Below are positions 1 to 5,434 of a DNA stretch of 7,994 bases, piece after piece. Within the stretch, counting starts at the first letter, position 1; each line of letters starts with the position of its first letter. The DNA comes from JBBRUG01 sp038247995 (GTDB lineage: Bacteria > Chloroflexota > Chloroflexia > Chloroflexales > Chloroflexaceae). The notes under the pieces are model-generated. The model made no database searches and was not told the origin of the DNA. It saw only the letters and a list, made by a program, of their open reading frames with translations. Where the stretch lies: positions 1 to 7,994 of the forward strand of contig JBBRUG010000289.1 in assembly GCA_038247995.1 (NCBI GenBank), read 5' to 3'. Both the position numbers and the translations under genes were made by a program.

Positions 1-327
1 GATGCAGCAGCAATGCTGGGCGTCCATCGCGAGACGGTTGGCGCCTGGTTGGATCGCTATGCCGCTGGTGGCTTCGACGCCATGCTGGAGATCCATGTCG
101 CCCCAGGGAAAGCGCCGAGCCTCACGCCGGAGGTCGAAACTACCTTGCGTGAAGCACTCTCCCGACCGACAGGGTTCGCCTCGTATGGGGAGATTGTGGA
201 CTGGCTCTGGCAGCAGCATGGGATTCGCCGCGCGTATTCCACCGTGCATACCCTGGTGCGCTACAAGCTCAAGGCCCGGCCAAAAGTGGCGCGCCGAAGT
301 AATCGGAAAAAAAACGGGTGCGATTGA
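1..327 (+). CDS. IS630 transposase, N-terminal part (orfA, DNA-binding region)
   Basis: This frame is open from base 1 (D-A-A-A-M-L-G-V) and stops with TGA at 325-327, so its true start is upstream of the window. It carries the helix-turn-helix segment typical of IS630/Tc1-mariner transposases: LGVHRETVGAWLDRY near the start, then PSLTPEV and the family-like GFASYGEIVDWLWQQHGI, then YSTVHTLVRYKLKA linking to the catalytic domain. The family pattern continues in the next frame (KK..AIETFK), so the TGA is not the natural end of the protein. The product would be a DNA-binding fragment made when no frameshift occurs. Recognition of the family is firm; the start is unknown. Confidence 0.8.
   Translation, partial: DAAAMLGVHRETVGAWLDRYAAGGFDAMLEIHVAPGKAPSLTPEVETTLREALSRPTGFASYGEIVDWLWQQHGIRRAYSTVHTLVRYKLKARPKVARRSNRKKNGCD
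307..314 (+). promoter_or_regulatory. A8 slippage/frameshift site joining the two transposase frames
   Basis: Eight consecutive A lie exactly where protein similarity passes from frame 1 (…RSNRKK) to frame 2 (KTGAIETFK…). Many IS630 elements express their transposase by frameshifting or transcriptional slippage on A-rich sites. The shift needed here is +1/-2, which polymerase slippage (an A7 or A10 transcript) could supply. The alternative is a simple inactivating indel in the homopolymer. Confidence 0.6.
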
Positions 328-913
328 AACCTTCAAAGCCGAGGTCGTCGAACGGATCAGCACTGCCATTCCCGCCAGCAACGACAAGCCCCTGAAGGTT
401 TGGACCCAGGACGAAAGCCGCTGGGGGTTGATGACGATCATGCGCCGTCGTATCACCCTGGAAGGGGTGAAGCCGATCATGAAGACTCAGCACCAGTATG
501 CGAACTGTTGGCTCTATGGCGCAGTTGCACCCCAAAGTGGTGAACGCTTTTTCCTGCTCTTGCCCCGGCTGGATTCGACCAACATGCAGATTTTCCTCGA
601 TCTGTTTGCAGCGGCCCATCCCGATACGTTTAATGTGATGCTGATGGATCAGAGCGGCGCCCATACGGCCAAAAGCCTGCGGATCCCCGCCAATATCGCG
701 CTGGTCTTCTTTGCGCCAGCGTGCCCAGAACTGAACCCGACCGAACGTTTGTGGGAAGATCTACGGAGCAAGCTTGCGGGACACTGCTTTGCCCATCTGG
801 ACTGCCTGGAAGATGAAATCTGTGCCCACCTTGACCACTCCACCGACCCGGTCGTCCAATCCCTGACCGGATACCCCTACCTCCGCGAGGCAATTAATGC
901 GGTATGTTCATAG
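308..913 (+). CDS. IS630 transposase, C-terminal DDE catalytic domain (orfB)
   Basis: This frame has no convincing start of its own; IS630 similarity begins at the A-run (307-314) and ends at TAG 911-913. It holds the catalytic triad in the expected order. The first Asp is in TQDESRWG (codon 410-412), the second in VMLMDQSGAH (647-649), and the Glu is in PELNPTERLWEDL (743-745). These are the D, D and E of the DDE/RNase H fold that cuts and joins DNA at TA targets. All three residues are intact and there is no stop, so a fusion with the upstream frame made by slippage could be active. Fusion requires a net +1 change of frame (equivalent to -2). Confidence 0.85.
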   Translation, partial: KKTGAIETFKAEVVERISTAIPASNDKPLKVWTQDESRWGLMTIMRRRITLEGVKPIMKTQHQYANCWLYGAVAPQSGERFFLLLPRLDSTNMQIFLDLFAAAHPDTFNVMLMDQSGAHTAKSLRIPANIALVFFAPACPELNPTERLWEDLRSKLAGHCFAHLDCLEDEICAHLDHSTDPVVQSLTGYPYLREAINAVCS

Positions 914-1612
914 GTAATTGGTATTACGCCCCCACAGCAACCCGGCGACGCGCCGCGAGATCACGATGCGCCGATCCGCTCGCCGCACGGCAATCCCATG
1001 TACGGGATCGGGCAAGCGCACGAGCTGCGTTCCCGGCAGCAAGCTGCGCGTCCACAGCAGTTGCAGTGTGCAGCTATCCTCGCCGGCCTCTTCATCGATC
1101 CGGCTGATCACAAACCAGCTTCCCGGCGCAACACTGCTCAGGCGCGCATCATCAATCGGCACGTCGGCATGCCCAGGGATCGGATTGCCGTGCGGGCAAG
1201 TGGACACATCGCCAAGCAACGTGAGCATCCGCGCCTCAAACAATGGCGACAGCGCCGGCTCAAGCAGCGTCGCCTCGCGATGCACTTCGTGCCAGGCGAT
1301 GCCAAGCACCGAGTACAAAAAGCATTCGATCAGCCGATGGCGGCGGATTACGGTCGCGGCAATCGCTGCTCCGGCAGAGGTCAGGCTAATGGTTCCATCG
1401 GCCCCACGCATGATCAGTGCCTTCTCAACCAGCCGCTGCAGCACATTGGTCACTGTTGGTGGGCGTACATGCATCCAGCGCGCAAGGTGTACCGCAAGCA
1501 CCGGCTCGCGCCGCGCTGCCAGGTAGGCGATCACTTCCAGGTACGAACGCTCAACCGGCGTTGGCGCTCCCTGTAGCTGCGTTGTAGTTGCAAGACTTCG
1601 TATCCGTGCCAT
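908..1612 (-). CDS. DtxR/IdeR-family metal-dependent transcriptional regulator with FeoA-like C-terminal domain
   Basis: The 234-aa product has a winged helix-turn-helix at about residues 18-80 and the family dimer and metal region at 90-147. Family landmarks are RRHRLIE, WHEVHREA and CPHGNPIPG. A C-terminal SH3/FeoA-like domain spans about 160-225. ATG at 1612 lies two bases after the stop of the preceding permease, with an AGGA/GGA-type ribosome site inside that gene, so the two are coupled. Aligned from memory to DtxR, ancillary ligands H92, E96 and H111 and primary ligand E118 are kept. The positions of the other primary ligands are S23 (Met10), T115 (Cys102) and P119 (His106), so metal sensing may be altered or lost. 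The last residues (GRNTNYL) appear to be read from the IS end, so the natural C-terminus may have been replaced. The gene probably once repressed the iron/heme genes upstream of it. Confidence 0.85.
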   Translation of the reverse strand: MARIRSLATTTQLQGAPTPVERSYLEVIAYLAARREPVLAVHLARWMHVRPPTVTNVLQRLVEKALIMRGADGTISLTSAGAAIAATVIRRHRLIECFLYSVLGIAWHEVHREATLLEPALSPLFEARMLTLLGDVSTCPHGNPIPGHADVPIDDARLSSVAPGSWFVISRIDEEAGEDSCTLQLLWTRSLLPGTQLVRLPDPVHGIAVRRADRRIVISRRVAGLLWGRNTNYL

Positions 1613-1614
1613 GC

Positions 1615-2528
1615 TTATCCATCCTGTCTAAACCTGATCACGCGCCGCCCGCCGAACATCGCCAGACTCACGCCAATCAGGAGCGCACCGACGGGTAGTT
1701 CGCTGACGAGTCCCAGTGACGGGAGCAGCAGTGTGAGGCCGCGGGCAGCGAGATCGGCGCCGAGCAGTAGTGCCGCGCCGAACAAAGCGGCACCCACAAG
1801 TCGTCCTCCGCTGCGGTTCGTGCTGCGCATAGCCCACGGTACCGGCAAGCCAAGCCACCAACCCCAGCGCGCCGGCGGCCAGTGTCGCGGTTGCCGTCGC
1901 CGCGCTTGCTGCCGCCCAGCGCCAGCGCCGAATTTGCGGTTGCGTAAGATGGAGCCCGATCAGGAGCAGCGTAAGCAGCGCCGCCGGCGCTACCCCCTGC
2001 CAGGTCGTCCAGTCGCGTTGTTCGAGGCTGCCGAATCGGCGCGAGCAGCGCGATCGCCAGGCCAACCCAGGCGCTCAGACGTCGCCGCTGCACCACAACG
2101 AGCAGCGCTACACCCAGGCTGCACCCGGCGAGCGTCACCAGGCTGATCGCCCAGGGCGGCGCAGCGGGCGTCTGCATCAGGGCAACCACCCCGGCGAGTG
2201 CACCAAGCGCGGCCATGCCGCTCCACCCCGGATCGCGTACGCCTCGCTGCGCAAGTTGCCCGAGTAGCAGCGCCGCAACGCCCAGCAAGCTGCCGGCCAG
2301 CGCAGCCAACAGCACGCGCGGCAGGCGCACGTTGCGCACAATCGCCGTCACCGTCGGATCGGCATCGGGAACGACCAGCGCGCCGATCACCTGGCCTGGC
2401 GTCAGAGCGACCGGCCGCAGCATCACGCCGAGCAGCGCCAGGAGCAGCGCCAACCCGCCGGCGCTCAGCAATGCGCTGGGCAGTGAGCGCATCGGCGTTG
2501 TCGAGCGTGCATTCTGAAGATGCGCCAT
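1615..2528 (-). pseudogene. FecCD/BtuC-type iron or heme ABC transporter permease, broken over three frames
   Basis: Family features appear in order but in three minus-strand frames. The first (2528 to about 2040) has the N-terminal helices, VRNVRLPRVLLAALAGSLLG and a degraded RDPGWSGMAALGA. The second (about 2035 to 1857) has FGSLEQRDWTTWQGV, matching the usual GSL..W segment, and GALGLV. The third (about 1865 to TAA at 1615-1617) has LGLPVPWAMR, in place of the usual GL..PH..R, then ELPVGALLIG and a closing arginine-rich tail. At least two frameshifts are needed, and the joined product (~300 aa) lacks pieces such as the LALG/ARSLG segment. ATG 2528 has GGGAGA eight bases upstream. Intact members form the membrane channel that imports siderophores, heme or cobalamin. 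Sequencing error cannot explain the missing segments, so decay is the better reading. Confidence 0.75.
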
Positions 2529-2531
2529 CGC

Positions 2532-2675
2532 TTACGTCTCCCGATCATCAGGCGGGCGACACCGCATGCGCTGCGCTATGTGTCGTGCCTCGCGCACGAT
2601 GCCAAGCAGCCACCAACAGATGCCGCCTATACCAAATGCGAGCACAACCTGGAGAACTACGATCCAACTCACCAC
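2532..2675 (-). CDS. Small single-span membrane protein (47 codons) of unknown function
   Basis: A minus-strand frame starts at GTG 2675-2673 and stops at TAA 2534-2532. It reads M-V-S-W-I-V-V-L-Q-V-V-L-A-F, then GIGGICWWLLGIV, then a basic, hydrophilic tail (REARHIAQRMR…DDRET). That is one clear transmembrane helix (about residues 3-27) with a positive cytoplasmic end. AGAGAGG lies five bases before the GTG, a good ribosome site. It sits 17 bases after the monooxygenase stop and three bases before the permease start, so it fits tightly into the operon and explains an otherwise empty gap. A second in-frame GTG follows directly. The function is unknown; an accessory subunit of the transporter or a CcmD-like helper are guesses. 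The frame is short, so chance is not excluded. Confidence 0.6.
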   Translation of the reverse strand: MVSWIVVLQVVLAFGIGGICWWLLGIVREARHIAQRMRCRPPDDRET

Positions 2676-2692
2676 AAGCGCCTCTCTGGATG

Positions 2693-3052
2693 TCATCCAT
2701 GCGGCTGAAACGGCGCGCCGTGTGGCTCTTCAACGAGATCGGGACGACTGGTATCAAGGATGATCTCGTGCAATTCCAGCTTGCTCGGTGCGCTAAACGT
2801 CTCTTTTGGCAGCGTGCTGGAACGCGCGTGGCCCTGACGGAAGGCGTCCGAACGCACCCAGGCCTCGAAGTGATCCCGGCTCTCCCACACGGTCAGCACA
2901 ATATACGGGTCGTCGTCGTTTACCGGACGCAGCAACTGGTTGCTCACGAAGCCCGGCATCTGATCGACCAGCCCGGCGCGGGTGCGAAAGGTCTCCTCGA
3001 ACAGCGCGGCGTACTCCGGGTTCACAAAAATCCGATTAGCGGTTGTAATCAC
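2693..3052 (-). CDS. Antibiotic-biosynthesis-monooxygenase (ABM) fold protein, probable heme-degrading monooxygenase of the IsdG/HmoA type
   Basis: The 119-aa product shows the ABM pattern: TANRIFVNPEYAALFEETF, then VDQMPGFVSNQLLRP, then DDPYIVLTVWESRDHFEAW, SDAFRQGHA and a terminal KLELHEII strand. Intact family members bind heme as dimers and open the ring to release iron. The N, W and H residues usual for that activity have counterparts here (N in TANRIF, W in TVWES, H in RQGHA), though I cannot confirm their geometry. I chose GTG 3052 because GGAGG lies five bases upstream and the protein then begins as relatives do (MITTANRIF). An upstream GTG at 3064 would add four residues. It follows the unknown paralogue by about 15 bases and precedes the small membrane protein, consistent with cytoplasmic use of imported heme iron. 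No damage is seen. Confidence 0.8.
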   Translation of the reverse strand: MITTANRIFVNPEYAALFEETFRTRAGLVDQMPGFVSNQLLRPVNDDDPYIVLTVWESRDHFEAWVRSDAFRQGHARSSTLPKETFSAPSKLELHEIILDTSRPDLVEEPHGAPFQPHG

Positions 3053-3067
3053 ACGATCCTCCACTCC

Positions 3068-3454
3068 TCAATTCCAAATCAGTTGCTCGGCGTCGATGAC
3101 TGGGGCGGGCGCCGCCAGGCCGCGTTGCGCGTGACGGCAGAGCGCGGCCAGCCGGCGTAATGCCGTCGGTTGCAGCGTGAGCCAATATTCGTAGAAGTGC
3201 AGCACAAAGTGCCCCTCGGTGTGCAAAAAGCCAATCTGGCGATCCGGCGCTGCCACGGCCAGCAACGCATTCTGCGCCGGGAGCGGGCCGTCAGCGTTGT
3301 CAAGCAGCCAGCACCAAGCGGCAAACTCATCACGGCTGAAGACCATCCCCGGCGTGCGCAGCACCAGATGCACGGCGCCGTCGATCAGTTCGCGCACCTG
3401 CCAGCCCGGGCTGTCGTTGGCCAGCAAGCGCCGTGTGGGCAACACCTGACGCAT
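3068..3454 (-). CDS. Unknown protein, paralogue A of a two-member family in this locus
   Basis: I do not recognise a named family. The 128-aa product has no signal peptide or membrane helix. It is mostly mixed alpha/beta with a helix-rich C-terminus (LTLQPTALRRLAALCRHA). It is clearly related to the protein at 4980-5360. Both have W followed by a DG.V.L strand, then a central variable part, then a strand with a GH/HG pair (HTEGHFVLHFY here), then a P..L..LA.LCR.A helix. ATG 3454-3452 shares its A with the stop of the preceding frame (TGATG), which indicates translational coupling. The frame is open further upstream to 3586, but that stretch runs through a remnant and a repeat and is unlikely to be translated. 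It lies just before the monooxygenase, so a role in heme or iron handling is inferred from position only. Confidence 0.65.
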   Translation of the reverse strand: MRQVLPTRRLLANDSPGWQVRELIDGAVHLVLRTPGMVFSRDEFAAWCWLLDNADGPLPAQNALLAVAAPDRQIGFLHTEGHFVLHFYEYWLTLQPTALRRLAALCRHAQRGLAAPAPVIDAEQLIWN

Positions 3455-3594
3455 CAGGCGTACCTCCAGTCTTCCGGCGTATTCAGCAGCCATTCCGCAG
3501 CGCCGCATCCACACTCCAGCACCAGCATCCAGGCGATAACGTGCAGTGGATCGCGCAGCGCTCTCGCCTGGTGATCGTGGATACATGAATTCAT
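3454..3594 (-). pseudogene. Possible gene remnant between the repeat and paralogue A
   Basis: The frame that continues from ccmD through the repeat ends with a stretch containing HVIAWMLVLECGCGAAEW and NTPEDWRYA, stopping at TGA 3456-3454. It has a hydrophobic core and a Cys-Gly-Cys-Gly motif, and its stop overlaps the start of paralogue A. Paralogue B likewise follows the tail of another gene through TGATG. This may therefore be the tail of a lost upstream gene, or a short gene starting at ATG 3594. No good ribosome site precedes that ATG. I cannot assign a family, and it may simply be read-through of noncoding sequence. Confidence 0.3.
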
Positions 3595-3900
3595 GGGGTT
3601 CCCGAGTCTCACCACCGTGTCGTTCCCACGCAGGCGGGAACCCAGCTTTGAAAACACGCCGAACGATTGGAGACGCTGCGGTTCCCGTTGTTGCTCACGC
3701 GATCGTTCGCTTGGTTCCATGGCTGCATCGGCACGGTGCGTCGGCGGCGCAGTCGGCGGATCCGGCGGGCGCAGGCGCTCCAGGTCGCGTTGCAACGTGC
3801 GCAGCCGCGCCCCCACCCGCCCCAAGTAGATCGCGATCGTCGCCCAGACCGCCAGCGCCGTCGCCAGCGCGACGTACACCGCCACAGCTCCTTCGGTCAT
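3454..3900 (-). CDS. ccmD: CcmD-like heme exporter small membrane protein, with a frame extended by an inserted repeat
   Basis: The frame begins MTEGAVAVYVALATALAV, a single membrane helix at about residues 4-26, followed by YLGRVGARLRTLQRDLERLR. This is the short helix plus charged coiled tail seen in CcmD, the small partner of CcmC and the CcmAB exporter in cytochrome c maturation system I. Its ATG (3900-3898) overlaps the ccmC stop as ATGA, so the two are translationally coupled. Typical CcmD proteins are about 50-80 residues. After about residue 45 this frame is low-complexity (PPDPPTAPP), then passes through a REP-like hairpin read as KLGSRLRGNDTVV, and reaches a stop only at 3454 (148 aa). 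The repeat insertion probably removed the natural stop. CcmD identity rests on position and helix, since the family is weakly conserved. Confidence 0.65.
   Translation of the reverse strand: MTEGAVAVYVALATALAVWATIAIYLGRVGARLRTLQRDLERLRPPDPPTAPPTHRADAAMEPSERSREQQREPQRLQSFGVFSKLGSRLRGNDTVVRLGNPMNSCIHDHQARALRDPLHVIAWMLVLECGCGAAEWLLNTPEDWRYA
3584..3595. repeat. Perfect 12-bp palindrome CATGAATTCATG
   Basis: A perfect 12-bp palindrome provides ATG codons in both directions at the edge of the repeat-bearing insertion. It could be a junction or protein-binding site. It is short enough that chance is possible. Confidence 0.3.
3622..3641. repeat. REP-like hairpin repeat
   Basis: GTTCCC and GGGAAC flank an 8-base centre that itself contains CGC/GCG, giving an imperfect longer stem. 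Its translation on either strand (SFPRRREP, SRLRGND) is the typical signature of a dispersed short palindromic repeat found between genes in many bacteria. It lies inside the extended ccmD frame. A second inverted pair, CGAACGAT at 3660-3667 and ATCGTTCG at 3702-3709, sits next to it and may belong to the same inserted unit. Confidence 0.55.
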
Positions 3901-4862
3901 GCGTAGGCCGCCTTTCGCCGTTCCACCTGTGTTTCCAGCCCCAGCACCTGCGCCCGCACCAGAAACATCCAGACAAATAGCGCCGTGAAGCCGATATTCG
4001 CTGCCAGGAAGACCCAGAGCGTACGCTGGTTTGCCAGCAACCCGGTACCGGGCGCCTCAATATTGATCCGCACTTCGCCGCGTTCGAGGTTCACCGACTC
4101 GAGGGCCAATGTGAAGCGCTGATCGGGAATGGTCGGTCGGTTGGCGTAACTCCCCGCCGCCAGGTCGAAACTTGGCGTCACAATGTCTTCGCGCACTAGG
4201 CCCGGCGCACTCACCTGCACCTGCGCTACGGCGAAGTCGCCTTGCTGCTCCAGGCTGAGCAGTTGCACCTTCTGGTCGCCCAGCAGGCCCACGCCGCCCA
4301 CCGCCAGCGTGATCCCATCACAATCGCTACCCTGAATAAAGGCGCAATTCGGGTGCAGCGTACTCTCGGCCATGCGCGGAGCCACAAACATCAGGAACGG
4401 CATCGTTACAAAGGCGAAGAGCGCATAGACGGCGGCCAGCGTCCGCCGGCGCTGTGGGTCGTCGATCGCCGCGCGCAGGGCGAACAACGCCGCATAGATC
4501 AGCAGCAGAATGAAGATCGTCACCTGGCGCGGGTCCCAGTTCCAAAAAACGCCCCAGGCCACCTGCGAGAAGAACATCCCGGTGAGCGTCGCCAGAAAAG
4601 TGAACAGCAATCCACTCTCAGCGGCAGCGGTGGCCTTGTCGTCGTCGGTGGCACGTTTGCGCCACAAGTACAGGCCGCTGTAGATCGCCGATACGGTGAA
4701 GGCGATTACCGCCACCCAGGCCGTCGGCACATGCAGAATTACGATCCGCCCAGCATCGCCCAACCCCTCGTATGAGGGAATGATCACGAATGTCGCCACC
4801 GTCACCGCCGCCATCCAGAGCCCGACCAGCGCTTTACTGATCGGTGCAAGTTGCGTTCGCAT
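3897..4862 (-). CDS. ccmC: CcmC-family heme-handling membrane protein of cytochrome c maturation
   Basis: The 321-aa product is a polytopic membrane protein with the heme-handling tryptophan-rich motif WGVFWNWDPR at about residues 103-112. It also has HVPTAW (His about 44) and STLHP (His about 170), the two histidines that ligate heme beside the WWD motif in CcmC. CcmC delivers heme to the chaperone CcmE on the outer face of the membrane. ATG 4862 has GGAGG six bases upstream; a longer frame reaching 4949 runs into tandem repeats and is rejected. Usual CcmC proteins are about 220-250 aa. Here about 100 extra residues (172-276) form a beta-rich, soluble loop before the last helix, with two cysteines (173 and 181). 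The gene is coupled to ccmD by ATGA. No ccmA, ccmB, ccmE or ccmF lies in the window. The gene appears intact. Confidence 0.88.
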   Translation of the reverse strand: MRTQLAPISKALVGLWMAAVTVATFVIIPSYEGLGDAGRIVILHVPTAWVAVIAFTVSAIYSGLYLWRKRATDDDKATAAAESGLLFTFLATLTGMFFSQVAWGVFWNWDPRQVTIFILLLIYAALFALRAAIDDPQRRRTLAAVYALFAFVTMPFLMFVAPRMAESTLHPNCAFIQGSDCDGITLAVGGVGLLGDQKVQLLSLEQQGDFAVAQVQVSAPGLVREDIVTPSFDLAAGSYANRPTIPDQRFTLALESVNLERGEVRINIEAPGTGLLANQRTLWVFLAANIGFTALFVWMFLVRAQVLGLETQVERRKAAYA

Positions 4863-4883
4863 ACCGCTCCTCCCATTTAGACT

Positions 4884-4904
4884 AGTACTGAGTACTGAGT
4901 GCTG
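4884..4904. repeat. Three tandem copies of the heptamer AGTACTG
   Basis: AGTACTG, AGTACTG and AGTGCTG follow one another without gaps between ccmC and paralogue B. The 7-bp period matches the second tract nearby. The first unit contains the palindrome AGTACT. Confidence 0.8.
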
Positions 4905-4942
4905 CCTCTCGCCCCATCCCTGACCGCCCCGTACCTGCCTCC

Positions 4943-4973
4943 CGACCACCGACCACCGACCCCCGACCCCGAC
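4943..4973. repeat. Four tandem copies of the heptamer CGACC(A/C)C
   Basis: CGACCAC twice, then CGACCCC twice, then GAC. This second heptamer array ends seven bases before the stop of paralogue B. With the AGTACTG tract it fills most of the 117-base gap between paralogue B and ccmC. It is strand-asymmetric (C-rich on the plus strand). Confidence 0.8.
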
Positions 4974-4979
4974 TGCGGA

Positions 4980-5360
4980 TCAATTCACGCATCCGCACGA
5001 TGCCGGGGGATGCGGCGCCACCGCCAGCGCCGCCCCCGCCTCGCGGCAGAGCACGGCCAGGGCCAGCAGTTCGTGCGGCAAAAAGCGAATGACCATGTCA
5101 CGATAGACCACCAGCAGCGCACCGTGTTTGGCGTCGAACCAGATGCTGCCCTCGGTTCCGGTATGGGCGATGCAGCCCGGCATGCCCGGTGCGCAGAGCG
5201 CCGCTTCAATCAGGCCGTGGACGCGCTGGAAGGCCGCACACGGCAAGGCGATCGCGAAGGGGCCAAAATCGAGTTGCACTTGTCCGTCACCAAGCTGCAG
5301 AATGCGCCAGTTGCGCCCGTTCTGCGCCAGCAAAGCATAGGGTGTGAGGGGAAAAGCCAT
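4980..5360 (-). CDS. Unknown protein, paralogue B of the two-member family
   Basis: The 126-aa product, beginning MAFPLTPYALLAQNGRNW, is of unknown function and lacks membrane helices. It aligns along its length with the protein at 3068-3454. Shared points are the early LLA, NW/GW before a strand with DG.V.L, a central region, KHGALLVVY against EGHFVLHFY, and a C-terminal helix (FLPHELLALAVLCREA against LQPTALRRLAALCRHA). Its tail ASCGCVN carries two cysteines not matched in paralogue A. ATG 5360-5358 shares its A with the stop of a FecCD permease tail (TGATG), so it was translated together with a heme/iron permease before the upstream deletion. The gene itself is intact. Role inferred from context: an accessory factor for heme or iron transport. 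Confidence 0.7.
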   Translation of the reverse strand: MAFPLTPYALLAQNGRNWRILQLGDGQVQLDFGPFAIALPCAAFQRVHGLIEAALCAPGMPGCIAHTGTEGSIWFDAKHGALLVVYRDMVIRFLPHELLALAVLCREAGAALAVAPHPPASCGCVN

Positions 5361-5434
5361 CAGTACGCCCTCCGTTGGGTGTGCATGATCAAGGCCAGAA
5401 AAAACGGCCCGCCGATGAGTGCGGTAATCAGTCC
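5360..5434 (-). pseudogene. C-terminal remnant of a FecCD-type permease
   Basis: About 25 codons read GLITALIGGPFFLALI and then MHTQRRAY and a stop, which is the standard end of FecCD/BtuC permeases (ELPVG..TALIGGPFF). Nothing of the upstream ~300 residues is present. The piece begins directly where the ABC ATPase similarity breaks off. An internal deletion therefore fused the ATPase middle to this tail, removing the ATPase C-terminal half and nearly all of the permease. Confidence 0.75.

Larger units (their letters stand above)
1..926 (+). mobile_element. IS630-family insertion sequence, right part (left end outside the window)
   Basis: The segment is nearly filled by an IS630-type transposase read in two frames. 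The reading frame is already open at base 1, so the left end and left terminal repeat lie outside the window. The right boundary is not certain. It must fall shortly after the transposase stop at 911-913. GTAAT-TGGT-ATTAC at 914-927 is a perfect 5-bp inverted repeat and may be part of the right terminal repeat. TA dinucleotides at 915-916, 922-923 and 925-926 are possible edges, because this family inserts at TA. The element butts against the 3' end of the DtxR-like gene on the other strand. Confidence 0.8.

Noticed and set aside
918..1576. Long plus-strand open frames opposite the DtxR-like gene
   Set aside because: They mirror a gene with clear family motifs on the minus strand; their translations are Arg/Ser-rich and show no domain.
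2198..3160. A 320-codon plus-strand open frame
   Set aside because: It runs antisense to the permease, the small membrane protein and the monooxygenase, and its translation is low-complexity and Arg/Ala-rich.
3455..3586. Longer N-terminus for paralogue A
   Set aside because: The extension lacks similarity to paralogue B, overlaps a remnant in another frame and has no ribosome site; the TGATG-coupled ATG matches paralogue B.
4242..4775. A 177-codon plus-strand open frame
   Set aside because: It is antisense to ccmC, which has the heme-binding motif and a strong ribosome site.
4863..4949. Longer N-terminus for CcmC
   Set aside because: The extra 29 codons are read from tandem heptamer repeats; ATG 4862 has a properly spaced GGAGG and gives the expected N-terminus.
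4884..4973. Possible CRISPR-like or iteron array
   Set aside because: Units are only 7 bp with no spacers and the two tracts differ in sequence; there is no adjacent replication initiator gene.
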